From positions 4,681,501-4,745,500 of the forward strand of contig NZ_CP099760.1 of NCBI RefSeq assembly GCF_040760005.1: DNA of 64,000 nucleotides. The letters are read 5' to 3'. Position 1 is the stretch's first letter. Every line of letters starts with the position of its first letter. Shown in pieces: positions 48,340 through 57,091 of the stretch. The position numbers and the translations under genes are program-made. Source of the stretch: Pseudomonas sp. stari2 (lineage in GTDB: Bacteria > Pseudomonadota > Gammaproteobacteria > Pseudomonadales > Pseudomonadaceae). The notes beneath the pieces were generated by a model. That model was not told where the DNA came from, searched no databases, and was given only the letters and a program-made list of their open reading frames with translations.

Positions 48340-49443
48340 ATGAAACGTATTTCCGTTGCACAACCAAAACTCGCTGGAAACGAACGCAATTACGTGCTCG
48401 ATTGCCTGGATACAAACTGGATCTCCTCCAACGGCAAGTACATCACCGCCTTTGAAGAAAGCTTTGCCGCGTTCTGTGGCGTCAAGCATGCGATCGCCAC
48501 CAACAACGGCACCACCGCTCTGCACCTGGCCCTGGTCGTACTTGACCTGCAACCTGGCGACGAAGTGATCATCCCTACCGTGACCTACATCGCAACGGCC
48601 AACGCCGTACGCTATTGCGGCGCGACTCCGGTACTGGTGGATGTGTGCGCAGATACCATGAACATCGATCCACAAACGATCGAAAGCAAGATCACTGCCA
48701 AGACCAAGGGCATCATCCCGGTGCACCTCTATGGTCATCCGGCACAGATGGACGTCGTCAACGAAATCGCCCGCAAGCACAATCTGTGGGTTGTCGAGGA
48801 CGCCGCCGAGGCTCACGGCGCCGAGGTCAAGGGCAGCAAAGTGGGCAGCCTGGGCACTTGCGCGACCTTCAGCTTTTTCGGCAACAAGATCATTACCACC
48901 GGCGAAGGCGGCATGATCACCACCAATGACGACGAACTCGCCGCCAAGCTGCGCCTGTTCCGTGGTCAGGGCATGGATCCGAATCGTCGCTACTGGTTCC
49001 CGGTAGTCGGTTACAACTATCGTATGACCAACATCCAGGCGGCCATTGGCCTGGCCCAGATGGAGAACATCGATACGGCACTTGCCGATCGCGAACGCCT
49101 GGCCGGCTGGTACAACGAAGCGCTGGCAGAACTCAAGGGCAAGATCGTCCTGCCGACCGAGGCGTCGTGGGCCAAGCAGGTCTTCTGGATGTACAACATC
49201 TTCCTGGCGGACGGTGATGAGCACAAACGTGACGCAGTCATGCAGAAACTGGATGCAATGGGCATCGAAACCCGTCCGGTCTTCTACCCGATGCACGTCC
49301 TGCCGCCTTACAAGGAAGACAACACCTACCCGGTAGCAGACCTGTGGTCTGGCCGTGGCATCAACCTGCCGACGCATCAGGATCTGACCCGGGAAGATGT
49401 CATCAGAATTGCGGCGAGCCTGCGCGAGGTCCTCGCGGCCTGA
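48340..49443 (+). CDS. per: GDP-perosamine synthase (GDP-4-keto-6-deoxymannose 4-aminotransferase)
   Basis: A 367-residue DegT-family aminotransferase closely matching Per/RfbE. It has AEP/AQPKL-type N-terminus, CLDTNWISSNGKYI, NNGTTALHLAL, VEDAAEAHGAEVKG, PLP lysine Lys183 in FSFFGNKIITTGEGG, and RGQGMDPNRRYWFPVVGYNY. It transfers an amino group from glutamate to GDP-4-keto-6-deoxy-D-mannose, making GDP-perosamine. It therefore competes with Rmd for the Gmd product. GGAAGAG lies 3 bases before the ATG. Confidence 0.92.
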   Translation: MKRISVAQPKLAGNERNYVLDCLDTNWISSNGKYITAFEESFAAFCGVKHAIATNNGTTALHLALVVLDLQPGDEVIIPTVTYIATANAVRYCGATPVLVDVCADTMNIDPQTIESKITAKTKGIIPVHLYGHPAQMDVVNEIARKHNLWVVEDAAEAHGAEVKGSKVGSLGTCATFSFFGNKIITTGEGGMITTNDDELAAKLRLFRGQGMDPNRRYWFPVVGYNYRMTNIQAAIGLAQMENIDTALADRERLAGWYNEALAELKGKIVLPTEASWAKQVFWMYNIFLADGDEHKRDAVMQKLDAMGIETRPVFYPMHVLPPYKEDNTYPVADLWSGRGINLPTHQDLTREDVIRIAASLREVLAA

Positions 49444-50480
49444 TGAAAATCGCCCTTTGCTCCTCGTTCATGCCCTTCATCAGGGGCGGTGGAAGAAATA
49501 TCGTCGACTGGCTGGCCTCGACCCTGACCGAAGCCGGGCACCAGGTAGAAGTCGTGTACCTGCCGGAACTCGACTCGCCTCCGGATATCCTGTTTCAGCA
49601 GATGATGGCGCTGCGCTGGGTAGACCTTCAGGCAGCGGACCGGATCATTTGCTTCCGGCCGCAGGCCCACCTGATACCGCATCCGCACAAGATCCTGTGG
49701 TTCATTCACCACATACGTACTTTTTACGATCTGTGGGACTCGCCTTATCGTGACTTCCCGGACACCGCGCACAATCGCGCTATCCGTGAATCCCTGATTG
49801 ACGTGGATACCCGGGCAATGGGTGAAGCAAAGACTATTTTCACCAACTCGAAGGTTGTCTCTGGTCGCCTCAAGACCTTCAACGGTGTGGACAGTGAAGT
49901 GCTGTACCCTCCGGTTTTCGAACCGGAGCGCTTTTTCAGTGCCGGATACAACGACGAAATCGTGTGCATCTGTCGCCTGGAACACTACAAGCGCCAGCAC
50001 TTGCTTATCGAAGCCCTCAGCTACACCAAGACTCCGGTTCGCTTGCGCATTATGGGAACTGGCGCAAGTCCGGACTACGGTATTGCGCTTCAACAAAAAG
50101 CCGAGACCTGCAATGTAGCCGATCGAGTGACTCTTGAAGACCGCTGGATCACCGAAGAAGAGAAAGTGGAGCACTTGTCGCAATGCCTGGCCGCCGCCTA
50201 TCTGCCGATCGATGAAGACTCCTACGGCTATCCTTGCCTGGAGGCCAGCCACGCTCAGAAGCCTGTCCTGACCACCTCCGATTCCGGTGGCGTGCTTGAA
50301 CTGATTCAGGACGGTTACAACGGCTACATCGCCGAACCGACTCCCGAATCACTGGCTCGAGCCATGGACAAATTGTACCGGGATAAAAACGTGACAGAAG
50401 CAATGGGCAAGAATGCCGCACAGCGATTGGTCGACTTGAAGATTTCATGGTCGCAGGTGCTGGAGCGTCTTTTGGCATGA
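49443..50480 (+). CDS. GT4 glycosyltransferase, tandem copy 1
   Basis: A 345-residue GT-B enzyme with a glycine-rich N-terminus (PFIRGGGRNIVDWLASTL), the donor-site start VCICRLEHYKRQHLLIEAL and the DEDSYGYPCLEASHAQKPVL E-x7-E-type region. It resembles the next gene over its whole length and has the same length, so the two are tandem duplicates. Its start ATG shares a base with the per stop (TGATG). It probably adds D-Rha4NAc or D-Rha; the specificity is unknown. Confidence 0.85.
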   Translation: MKIALCSSFMPFIRGGGRNIVDWLASTLTEAGHQVEVVYLPELDSPPDILFQQMMALRWVDLQAADRIICFRPQAHLIPHPHKILWFIHHIRTFYDLWDSPYRDFPDTAHNRAIRESLIDVDTRAMGEAKTIFTNSKVVSGRLKTFNGVDSEVLYPPVFEPERFFSAGYNDEIVCICRLEHYKRQHLLIEALSYTKTPVRLRIMGTGASPDYGIALQQKAETCNVADRVTLEDRWITEEEKVEHLSQCLAAAYLPIDEDSYGYPCLEASHAQKPVLTTSDSGGVLELIQDGYNGYIAEPTPESLARAMDKLYRDKNVTEAMGKNAAQRLVDLKISWSQVLERLLA

Positions 50481-51514
50481 AAGTATTAATCGTAAACAAC
50501 ATGGCACCGTTCATTTGGGGTGGCGCCGAAGAGCTGGCTGTCAACCTGCAGAAGAACCTGGTCATTTCCGGCCATGACGCGGAAATCCTGCGAATTCCGT
50601 TTCAATGGGAACCCTCGACAGGCATTCCCGCGCAAATGCTGTTGGCGCGCACCATGGAAATCGCCAATACCGATCACGTCATTGCCTTGAAGTTTCCCGC
50701 GTATCTGGTTCGGCATCACCGCAAATCGCTGTGGCTGCTTCATCAATACCGGCAAGCCTATGACTTGTATGATGCTGGCCAGACCAATCTGCCTCCGGGC
50801 CAGCACGGTGCGGATATCCGCAAGGTGATTGCCCATGCGGATAATGAAAGCTTCGCAGAGAGTCGCCACATCTACACCAACTCTGAAGTTACAAGACAGC
50901 GACTGCTCAAATACAACGGTTTTGACTCCAAGGTACTGCTTCCCCCGGTCAACGACCCGGAAGTCTTCACCGGTGGCGAGTCTGATGACTACATATTTGC
51001 CGGCGGCCGGGTAAATGGCATGAAACGCCAGTACCTGCTTCTGCAAGCACTGGCGAAGGCCGATCGAAGAGTCAAAATGATCATCGCTGGGCCACCCGAG
51101 TCTCCTGCCGACACGCAACAATTGCACGCCATCATTGAACAACTCGGCCTGAAGGATCGCGTGAAGCTCGACCTGCGCTTTCTGCCCCGAGCCACCTATG
51201 TGGATTATGTCAATCGTGCGCTTGCCGTAGCCTACATACCCTTTGATGAAGACTCACTTGGCTACGTGAGCATGGAAGCGGCCACTGCTCGCAAAGCGCT
51301 GATCACCACCACTGACAGTGGTGGCATTCTAGGCCTGGTCAAGCCCGGTGAAACCGGCTGGAGAGCAGAACCGACCGCAGAAGGTCTGGCCGAGGCGATG
51401 AGCGCCGCTTACGAAAGCAAGGCGCGAACCCGACAGTACGGAGAAGGAGCTCAGGCGCTGTGGAACAGCCTGGGCATAAATTGGCCCGAAACTGTCGAGG
51501 CGCTTCTGAAATGA
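50477..51514 (+). CDS. GT4 glycosyltransferase, tandem copy 2
   Basis: 345 residues, paralogous to the preceding gene. It shares the N-terminal APFIWGGAEELAVNL pattern, VTRQRLLKYNGFDSKVLLPPV, FAGGRVNGMKRQYLLLQAL and the donor segment DEDSLGYVSMEAATARKALI, with TTDSGGILGLV matching TSDSGGVLELI in copy 1. Start by ATGA overlap with copy 1. Two related transferases in series suggest consecutive residues of the same or similar sugar in a repeat or an adaptor. Confidence 0.85.
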   Translation: MKVLIVNNMAPFIWGGAEELAVNLQKNLVISGHDAEILRIPFQWEPSTGIPAQMLLARTMEIANTDHVIALKFPAYLVRHHRKSLWLLHQYRQAYDLYDAGQTNLPPGQHGADIRKVIAHADNESFAESRHIYTNSEVTRQRLLKYNGFDSKVLLPPVNDPEVFTGGESDDYIFAGGRVNGMKRQYLLLQALAKADRRVKMIIAGPPESPADTQQLHAIIEQLGLKDRVKLDLRFLPRATYVDYVNRALAVAYIPFDEDSLGYVSMEAATARKALITTTDSGGILGLVKPGETGWRAEPTAEGLAEAMSAAYESKARTRQYGEGAQALWNSLGINWPETVEALLK

Positions 51515-52809
51515 AACTTGTCATATTCACACCTGCGGTCAAAACATCGGCTATCGGTCGAATGGCCCGACTCGTCGTTCGTCAACTCCTGGCCAACCAG
51601 CATGAAGTTGTCGTGGTTCGTACCGAAAGCCAGCACGTATCGGTGAAGGAGCTGCATGACTTCGGCTGCGCTGTGCTGCCATGGGACAACGACTCCCAAG
51701 TCACCCGCGAAATCGAGAGCGCCGATTGCTGCGTCTATCAGATTGGTAACAGCTATGAATTTCACGAAGGCGCCATCGCCTGGCTTGCAAAGGTGCCAGG
51801 AATTGTCTGCCTGCATGACTTCTTCCTGGGGCATCTGTTTTTTGGCTGGTCACAAAACCGACGCGAAGAAGCCATTCGAGTATTGACTCAGTGGTACGGC
51901 GCAACGATTGCCGACGAATACTTCAAAATTCATGATGGCTCGGTGTTCATCAGCAAAACGCGAAACGAAGCACCACTGACCGAGTGGATCAGCTCAATGG
52001 CGACCTGCGTGATCACCCATAGCAATTGGGGCTGCGATCGCGTGATGGCCGCCTGCCCAGGCCCGGTTTTCGTTACGCCGCTGGCCTATGATGCGCCAGG
52101 AGCCACAGGCTCTGAGCTTCAGTCAGACAACGATAAGCTGAATGTCCTGACCATTGGCCATGTCAACCCCAACAAACGAGTCGAGAGTTGCATCCTGGCA
52201 ATTGCCAGCAGCCCTGCATTGCGCTCGAACGTTCGTTATCGCCTGGTCGGCGCCATCCAGCCGGAAACCGAAAAAAGGTTGTCCGAACTGGCAAATGACA
52301 ACGGCGTAGAGCTGATCATTTCCAATGAGGTCGACGACGCAGCGCTATCCATGGCCATCAGGGAAGCGGACGTCATCAGTTGCCTGCGCTGGCCTAGTCT
52401 GGAAGCCGCTTCAGCCTCGGCTATTGAAGCCATGCTCTATGGCAAAGCCACCATCGTTACCGATACCGGCTTCTACAGTGAGCTTCCCGATGAATTTGTG
52501 CTGAAGATATCCGTCGACAACGAAGTAGAAGACTTGAAGAAAATCTTCCTGTCTCTTCATAGCGACCAAACCTCGGCCAAGGCAATCGGAAAGCAGGCGC
52601 AGGAATGGGCACAAACCACCTTCACGGCCGAGAACTACGCACAGAAGCTGGAACAGGCCGTTCCTGCAGCGCTTCGAGCGAACGTCATCCTCTCGGCGGT
52701 CGAGCACTTTTCATCCATCTTCGAAAAATGGTCAGCGAACCCGGAACTGCTGGAAACCCCGGACATACTGCAGCCATTGAGTGTGTTTAACACCAATACC
52801 ATCGTGTAA
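51511..52809 (+). CDS. GT4 glycosyltransferase
   Basis: 432 residues. The N-terminal acceptor domain starts KLVIFTPAVKTSAIGRMARL; the C-terminal donor domain has LTIGHVNPNKRVESCILAI and LRWPSLEAASASAIEAMLYG, the GT4 glutamate region. Start by ATGA overlap with the previous gene, making the last member of the forward export operon. About 50 C-terminal residues extend beyond the usual GT-B fold. Acceptor and donor are unknown. Confidence 0.83.
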   Translation: MKLVIFTPAVKTSAIGRMARLVVRQLLANQHEVVVVRTESQHVSVKELHDFGCAVLPWDNDSQVTREIESADCCVYQIGNSYEFHEGAIAWLAKVPGIVCLHDFFLGHLFFGWSQNRREEAIRVLTQWYGATIADEYFKIHDGSVFISKTRNEAPLTEWISSMATCVITHSNWGCDRVMAACPGPVFVTPLAYDAPGATGSELQSDNDKLNVLTIGHVNPNKRVESCILAIASSPALRSNVRYRLVGAIQPETEKRLSELANDNGVELIISNEVDDAALSMAIREADVISCLRWPSLEAASASAIEAMLYGKATIVTDTGFYSELPDEFVLKISVDNEVEDLKKIFLSLHSDQTSAKAIGKQAQEWAQTTFTAENYAQKLEQAVPAALRANVILSAVEHFSSIFEKWSANPELLETPDILQPLSVFNTNTIV

Positions 52810-52814
52810 ACCGT

Positions 52815-52847
52815 ATGCGGTGGATCAGCGCTGCTGCTCCACCGCAT
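52815..52847. terminator. Hairpin between convergent glycosyltransferase genes
   Basis: Perfect 10-base arms (52815-52824 and 52838-52847) with a 13-base loop lie 5 bases after the forward stop and 27 bases from the reverse stop. They mark the meeting point of the two operons. The T-tract is poor. Confidence 0.5.
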
Positions 52848-52873
52848 TTCACAACCTTTGCTGCATTCGCCCC

Positions 52874-54259
52874 TTACTTCAAACTGCCGAAGACAAACTG
52901 CGCCGTGTCCTTCCACGCGACGGGCTTGTAGTCACGCTTGATTGCATCTTCCTTGGCAGCCAGCGCTGCAGGGTCGAACGCATACTTCTGCAGTTCCGCC
53001 ACCCATACCGAGACATCCCACGGTTCCAGGTAATCCAGCAGTTCACCACCCACTTCCGGTATGGACGCCGCACTGGAGGCAAGGCAGTACTTGCCGGCAG
53101 CCAGACTCTCTGCAACCGGCAGTCCCCAGCCTTCATACAGCGACGGAAATGCCGTCATCATGCAATGACGGTACAGGTGCATGAGGTCCGAATCGGAGAC
53201 ATTGTTCAGGATACGAATGTAGTCCTTGGTTCTCGGATCAAGCTGGATGTCCGCCATCAAGTCACCAACACCCCAGCCCTGCATCCCGACAAACACCAGT
53301 TTCGGCAGATCCTGAACACCACTATCAATCAGACGCGTGTAGGCACGATAAAGAACCTCGTGATTCTTGCGGCGTTCGATCGTTGAAACGAACAACACGA
53401 ACCGCTCTTTCAATAGCGCCTTCACATCAGCACTGATGTCATCGCTCAGTTCATGCGAGAGCTGGCATCCCAGCTTGACCACGGCCGTTTCCGGGACCGG
53501 CGCACCGAGTTCCTCGAGCAGAGCGATCAGGTCTTTGCGGGTGCATTCCGAAATACACAGGATCTTGTCCGCACACCAGGAGACATCAGTGAAATAGTTG
53601 GCAAACTTGGCCGCCACATCACCCACGCACAAATGAGGGAGTCTTACCGGGATCACGTCATAGCAGAACAGTATGACGCGCAGGCCAACTTGCTTCTTGA
53701 GCTCATAAAGATGCGGAAGATTCTTATTGTCCCAGTCCAACCCCACAGAAATGTAACTGTCGCCCTTCGAGAACGGGTGGCCGGCCATGCTTGCCTTGAC
53801 GGACGACGGAGTGAAGACATGAGTCCGGTTGGCTGGCTTCAGGAACCCCCTGACCGCCGAGCGCATGTGCCGGAGAGCGATCACGGCCTCGACGATTGAC
53901 ACGCGACGCAGCTGAAAGAACTGATAAATGCGCCCACTGACCTTTGGCGGCAAGCGGTTGAGTACCTTGGTTGCTTTCTCCTTCAGCCGTGCTTCAATCG
54001 AACTCTTGCTCGAGCTGCTCGCCACTACCTTGCCCGCCGCGGCCGAGTGGGCACCGGAAATTCGCTTCAGGGTTGCGGCCACATCAGAAGAGTCGACAGC
54101 GCTATAACCCGTGGAGTGACTGTAGAAGCAAAACTTCACATCTTCGCCGGCGGCGATCAGCTCGAGCGCGTGGGCAGCCGCTTCCGCTTCAGTACGAATA
54201 ATGCCTACCGCCGGCCGACGCCAGCCAAGGATGGTCGTTACGTCAAACCAGGTCGTCAT
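52874..54259 (-). CDS. GT4 glycosyltransferase, possibly WbpX-like
   Basis: 461 residues. The N-terminus (WFDVTTILGWRRPAVGIIRT) is followed by about 110 helical basic residues before the GT-B domains; the donor half has FVSTIERRKNHEVLYRAYTR and FPSLYEGWGLPVAESLAAGK. The size and opening segment suit WbpX, the D-rhamnan transferase of P. aeruginosa, but this is from memory and context, so no symbol is given. It overlaps the previous reverse gene by 4 bases (ATGA). Confidence 0.83.
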   Translation of the reverse strand: MTTWFDVTTILGWRRPAVGIIRTEAEAAAHALELIAAGEDVKFCFYSHSTGYSAVDSSDVAATLKRISGAHSAAAGKVVASSSSKSSIEARLKEKATKVLNRLPPKVSGRIYQFFQLRRVSIVEAVIALRHMRSAVRGFLKPANRTHVFTPSSVKASMAGHPFSKGDSYISVGLDWDNKNLPHLYELKKQVGLRVILFCYDVIPVRLPHLCVGDVAAKFANYFTDVSWCADKILCISECTRKDLIALLEELGAPVPETAVVKLGCQLSHELSDDISADVKALLKERFVLFVSTIERRKNHEVLYRAYTRLIDSGVQDLPKLVFVGMQGWGVGDLMADIQLDPRTKDYIRILNNVSDSDLMHLYRHCMMTAFPSLYEGWGLPVAESLAAGKYCLASSAASIPEVGGELLDYLEPWDVSVWVAELQKYAFDPAALAAKEDAIKRDYKPVAWKDTAQFVFGSLK

Positions 54260-55479
54260 GCTTGCGCCTTCTTCTCAATGACTTGTATTGCTGCATGCGG
54301 AATCGATTCCAGGCTTCGTGCCCAGGTCAACGATTCCCGGGACTCTCTGTCCGGGCCACGGACATCGATCGTCGCCGGCCCGGTCAAGCGCATGCGGATC
54401 GCCGCATGAAACTCGCCCGGTGTGCGGGCGACACTGATTTCCGGCAGATCCAGATGCTGCTCGAAGCCACGGAACGCCGACTCCGTTCCGACCACGTACT
54501 TGCCGGAGTAGATAGCTTCTGCAGTCTTGATGTTGGAACCGCCACCATGGGGAATCGGCAACAGGAACGCATGAGCGAGGGTTTTCACTGCATCCAGGTC
54601 ATCATCCGGCAGCATGTACAACAGTTGCAGGCGCGACAGGTTCAGTTGCCCCCAACGGCTGTCCCTAAGCGTCGACTCCAGGTGTTCGCACACACTGCCG
54701 ACCACCACCAGCTTGCTGTCAGGTGGAATGCACGCAAGGGAACTGCCCAGGCACTCATTGAAACCTTTGAAGTTGGGCGGATGGGCGCTGGCGACATAGA
54801 GAATCCACGGCGACTCGGGCAGGCGTTCCTTCCAGCTCTCGAGCACCTCGGCCTTCGCTGTCCAGGGTGCGATGCCATTGGGCGCCAACAGGGGCATTTT
54901 TGCACCCCAGGCCTTGAGAATGTCGTAGTCCGCTTGCGTAACAGCCACGGCAATATCGGCTTCCAGCGCAGCCTTGCGCTCAAGGGCTTCAATATCGGCA
55001 ATGACCGGCTCAGCGCCCTTGATACCGTAGCTGTCGAGGATTTCCTGCTTCAGCGGGGCCTCGATGTTCTGCGATCCATAAATCAGGCAGGCATTACTGT
55101 ATTGCGGCAGTTGCTTGATCTTCAGCACCAACGGCCAGAGCCAAGGCTGCTCGACATGAATGACGTCGATAACCGCAGGCAGTTTCTTGAGAATATCGGC
55201 AAACCCGCCCTCTTCCGACGCGGCGAACTCTCCCGAAAGCAGATCGTTGATCAACGGCACATAGGTGCCTTTGTATTTGCGGAAGCGGCTGCCGGCGGGA
55301 AAACTGACGTCGTTGGAACCCAATGTCGACGGCGGGTAACCCTCAGGCTCATAAACGGCCAGATGGGTAACGTCCCAGCCACTTTCCTCGAAGGTTTTCG
55401 CGATGTTGGCAACCCGGACCTGGCCCCCGTGGCGGGGACTGGCGATCGGATAGGTGCTTAGCAATAAAACCGTTTTCAA
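54256..55479 (-). CDS. GT4 glycosyltransferase
   Basis: A 407-residue GT-B protein. It opens VLLLSTYPIASPRHGGQVRV, the glycine-rich acceptor-side loop of GT4 enzymes, and contains ILYVASAHPPNFKGFNECLG as the start of the donor domain. The glutamate motif is weaker than in its neighbours (IKTAEAIYSGKYVVG). It lies 102 bases after manB on the same strand, followed by the WbpX-like gene. Specificity unknown. Confidence 0.8.
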   Translation of the reverse strand: MKTVLLLSTYPIASPRHGGQVRVANIAKTFEESGWDVTHLAVYEPEGYPPSTLGSNDVSFPAGSRFRKYKGTYVPLINDLLSGEFAASEEGGFADILKKLPAVIDVIHVEQPWLWPLVLKIKQLPQYSNACLIYGSQNIEAPLKQEILDSYGIKGAEPVIADIEALERKAALEADIAVAVTQADYDILKAWGAKMPLLAPNGIAPWTAKAEVLESWKERLPESPWILYVASAHPPNFKGFNECLGSSLACIPPDSKLVVVGSVCEHLESTLRDSRWGQLNLSRLQLLYMLPDDDLDAVKTLAHAFLLPIPHGGGSNIKTAEAIYSGKYVVGTESAFRGFEQHLDLPEISVARTPGEFHAAIRMRLTGPATIDVRGPDRESRESLTWARSLESIPHAAIQVIEKKAQA

Positions 55480-55581
55480 AATATGAACCTATAGTATTGA
55501 TATTTCACAACCCGCGACCGCACCGCGATGAATCGCTCACCGCAGCACGGGCGCCGTTGAATACCAAAGAGACCGAAGATC

Positions 55582-56946
55582 TCAAGCACCCTTGATCAGC
55601 GTTTCGAGCTCTTTCAGTCGAGCCCACATCAACGTTTGATCACCCCTTGCTTCAACGTTCAGTCGCAACAACGGCTCGGTATTGGAACCGCGCAAATTGA
55701 AGCGCCAGTCGGAAAAGGAGACACTGATGCCATCCGTCCTGTCGAGGACCGGATTCTGTGGCAAATAGTGTTCCAGCACCTTCTGCAGCATCGCCGGCAC
55801 ATCGTCCACCCGATAGTTGATCTCGCCGGTACACGGATAAGCCGCAATACGCTCGTCAACCAGTTGCGCAAGGGTCTTGCCGGTGGTGGACATCAGCGCG
55901 GTCACCAACAACCACGGAATCATCCCGCTGTCGCAGTAGGCAAAGTCACGGAAATAGTGGTGGGCGCTCATTTCGCCGCCGTAGATCGCATCCTCAAGCC
56001 GCATGCGTTCTTTGATAAAGGCATGCCCGGTCTTGCACAGCACCGGCACACCGCCGGCCTGTTCAACCTGGTCGATGGTGTTCCAGGTCAGGCGCGGGTC
56101 ATGAATGATCTTGCTGCCCGGGTGCTGTTTGAGCAGCATTTCCGCCAGCAGACCGACCAGATAGTAGCCTTCGATGAATCGACCGGTTTCGTCGAAAAAG
56201 AAGCAGCGGTCAAAGTCACCATCCCATGCCAGGCCCACGTCACAGCCTTTGTCCAACAGCGCCTGACGGGTCAGTTCGCGGTTTTCCGGCAGCAGTGGAT
56301 TGGGCACGCCGTTGGGGAAGTTACCGTCCGGTTCGGCATTGATCAGCACCCACTCGAAAGGCAGCTTGTCGATCAGTTCCAGCAGTACCGGGCCGGCGGC
56401 GCCGTTGCCTGGATCGGCGAGGACCTTCAGCGGTTTCAGATCCGCAACGTCGATATAAGTCAACAGATGGGCGATGTAGCGCGCCTTGTCCAGCTCGTGA
56501 CGAACAGCACCAGGCTCGTCTGCCAGCGGCCCGAGATCGCCACTTTCCACGCGGTCTCGGATCGCATTGAGCCCCGTATCACCACTGATCGGTCGCGACT
56601 GCGACTTGACCAGCTTCATGCCGTTGTACCCTTTGGGGTTGTGACTTGCGGTGATCATCACACCGCCATCGGCGCCGAATGCGCTGGTGGCGAAGTAGAC
56701 TTCTTCGGTGCCACACAAGCCGATATCAATGACCTGTGCCCCGGCCTCGCGCAGACCGCGGGTCATTGCTTCGGCCAGCATCGGGCTTTCCAGCCGCATA
56801 TCCCGCCCCAGCACAATGCTCTTGCCTTGCAGCTCGGCGACCATTGCACGGCCAATCCGATAAGCCACATCTTCGTTGAGGTCGGAAGGCACCTGGCCAC
56901 GGATGTCATAAGCCTTGAAGCAGCGGGTTTTGATAGGGGTATGCAT
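55582..56946 (-). CDS. manB: Phosphomannomutase ManB/CpsG
   Basis: A 454-residue alpha-D-phosphohexomutase. It has CFKAYDIRGQVPSDLNEDVA at the N-terminus, active-site Ser101 in TASHNPKGYNG, a metal loop DGDFDRC and the phosphate-binding RGSNTEPLLRLNVEA. It interconverts mannose-6-phosphate and mannose-1-phosphate. The sequence is of the CpsG/RfbK type tied to polysaccharide loci rather than AlgC, so it is a dedicated copy for GDP-mannose here. Confidence 0.9.
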   Translation of the reverse strand: MHTPIKTRCFKAYDIRGQVPSDLNEDVAYRIGRAMVAELQGKSIVLGRDMRLESPMLAEAMTRGLREAGAQVIDIGLCGTEEVYFATSAFGADGGVMITASHNPKGYNGMKLVKSQSRPISGDTGLNAIRDRVESGDLGPLADEPGAVRHELDKARYIAHLLTYIDVADLKPLKVLADPGNGAAGPVLLELIDKLPFEWVLINAEPDGNFPNGVPNPLLPENRELTRQALLDKGCDVGLAWDGDFDRCFFFDETGRFIEGYYLVGLLAEMLLKQHPGSKIIHDPRLTWNTIDQVEQAGGVPVLCKTGHAFIKERMRLEDAIYGGEMSAHHYFRDFAYCDSGMIPWLLVTALMSTTGKTLAQLVDERIAAYPCTGEINYRVDDVPAMLQKVLEHYLPQNPVLDRTDGISVSFSDWRFNLRGSNTEPLLRLNVEARGDQTLMWARLKELETLIKGA

Positions 56947-57036
56947 TCTGGTCTCTTGCCGGGAAACGGGGATGACACATTTCGAACGGGTCGTGCGTCA
57001 TCGATAGGAATTAAAGTCGAGGGTGGACACATGCAA

Positions 57037-57075
57037 ATAAGCCTGACCGGTTGAACAATCACCGGTCAGGCTTAT
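57037..57075 (-). terminator. Perfect 15-base-pair hairpin between wbpW and manB
   Basis: Arms at 57037-57051 and 57061-57075 pair perfectly around a 9-base loop, 17 bases after the wbpW stop. On the reverse strand the arm is followed by TTTGCAT, a short T-stretch. It probably terminates or attenuates wbpW transcription before manB. Confidence 0.6.
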
Positions 57076-57091
57076 GACTGCCAGCACGCTG

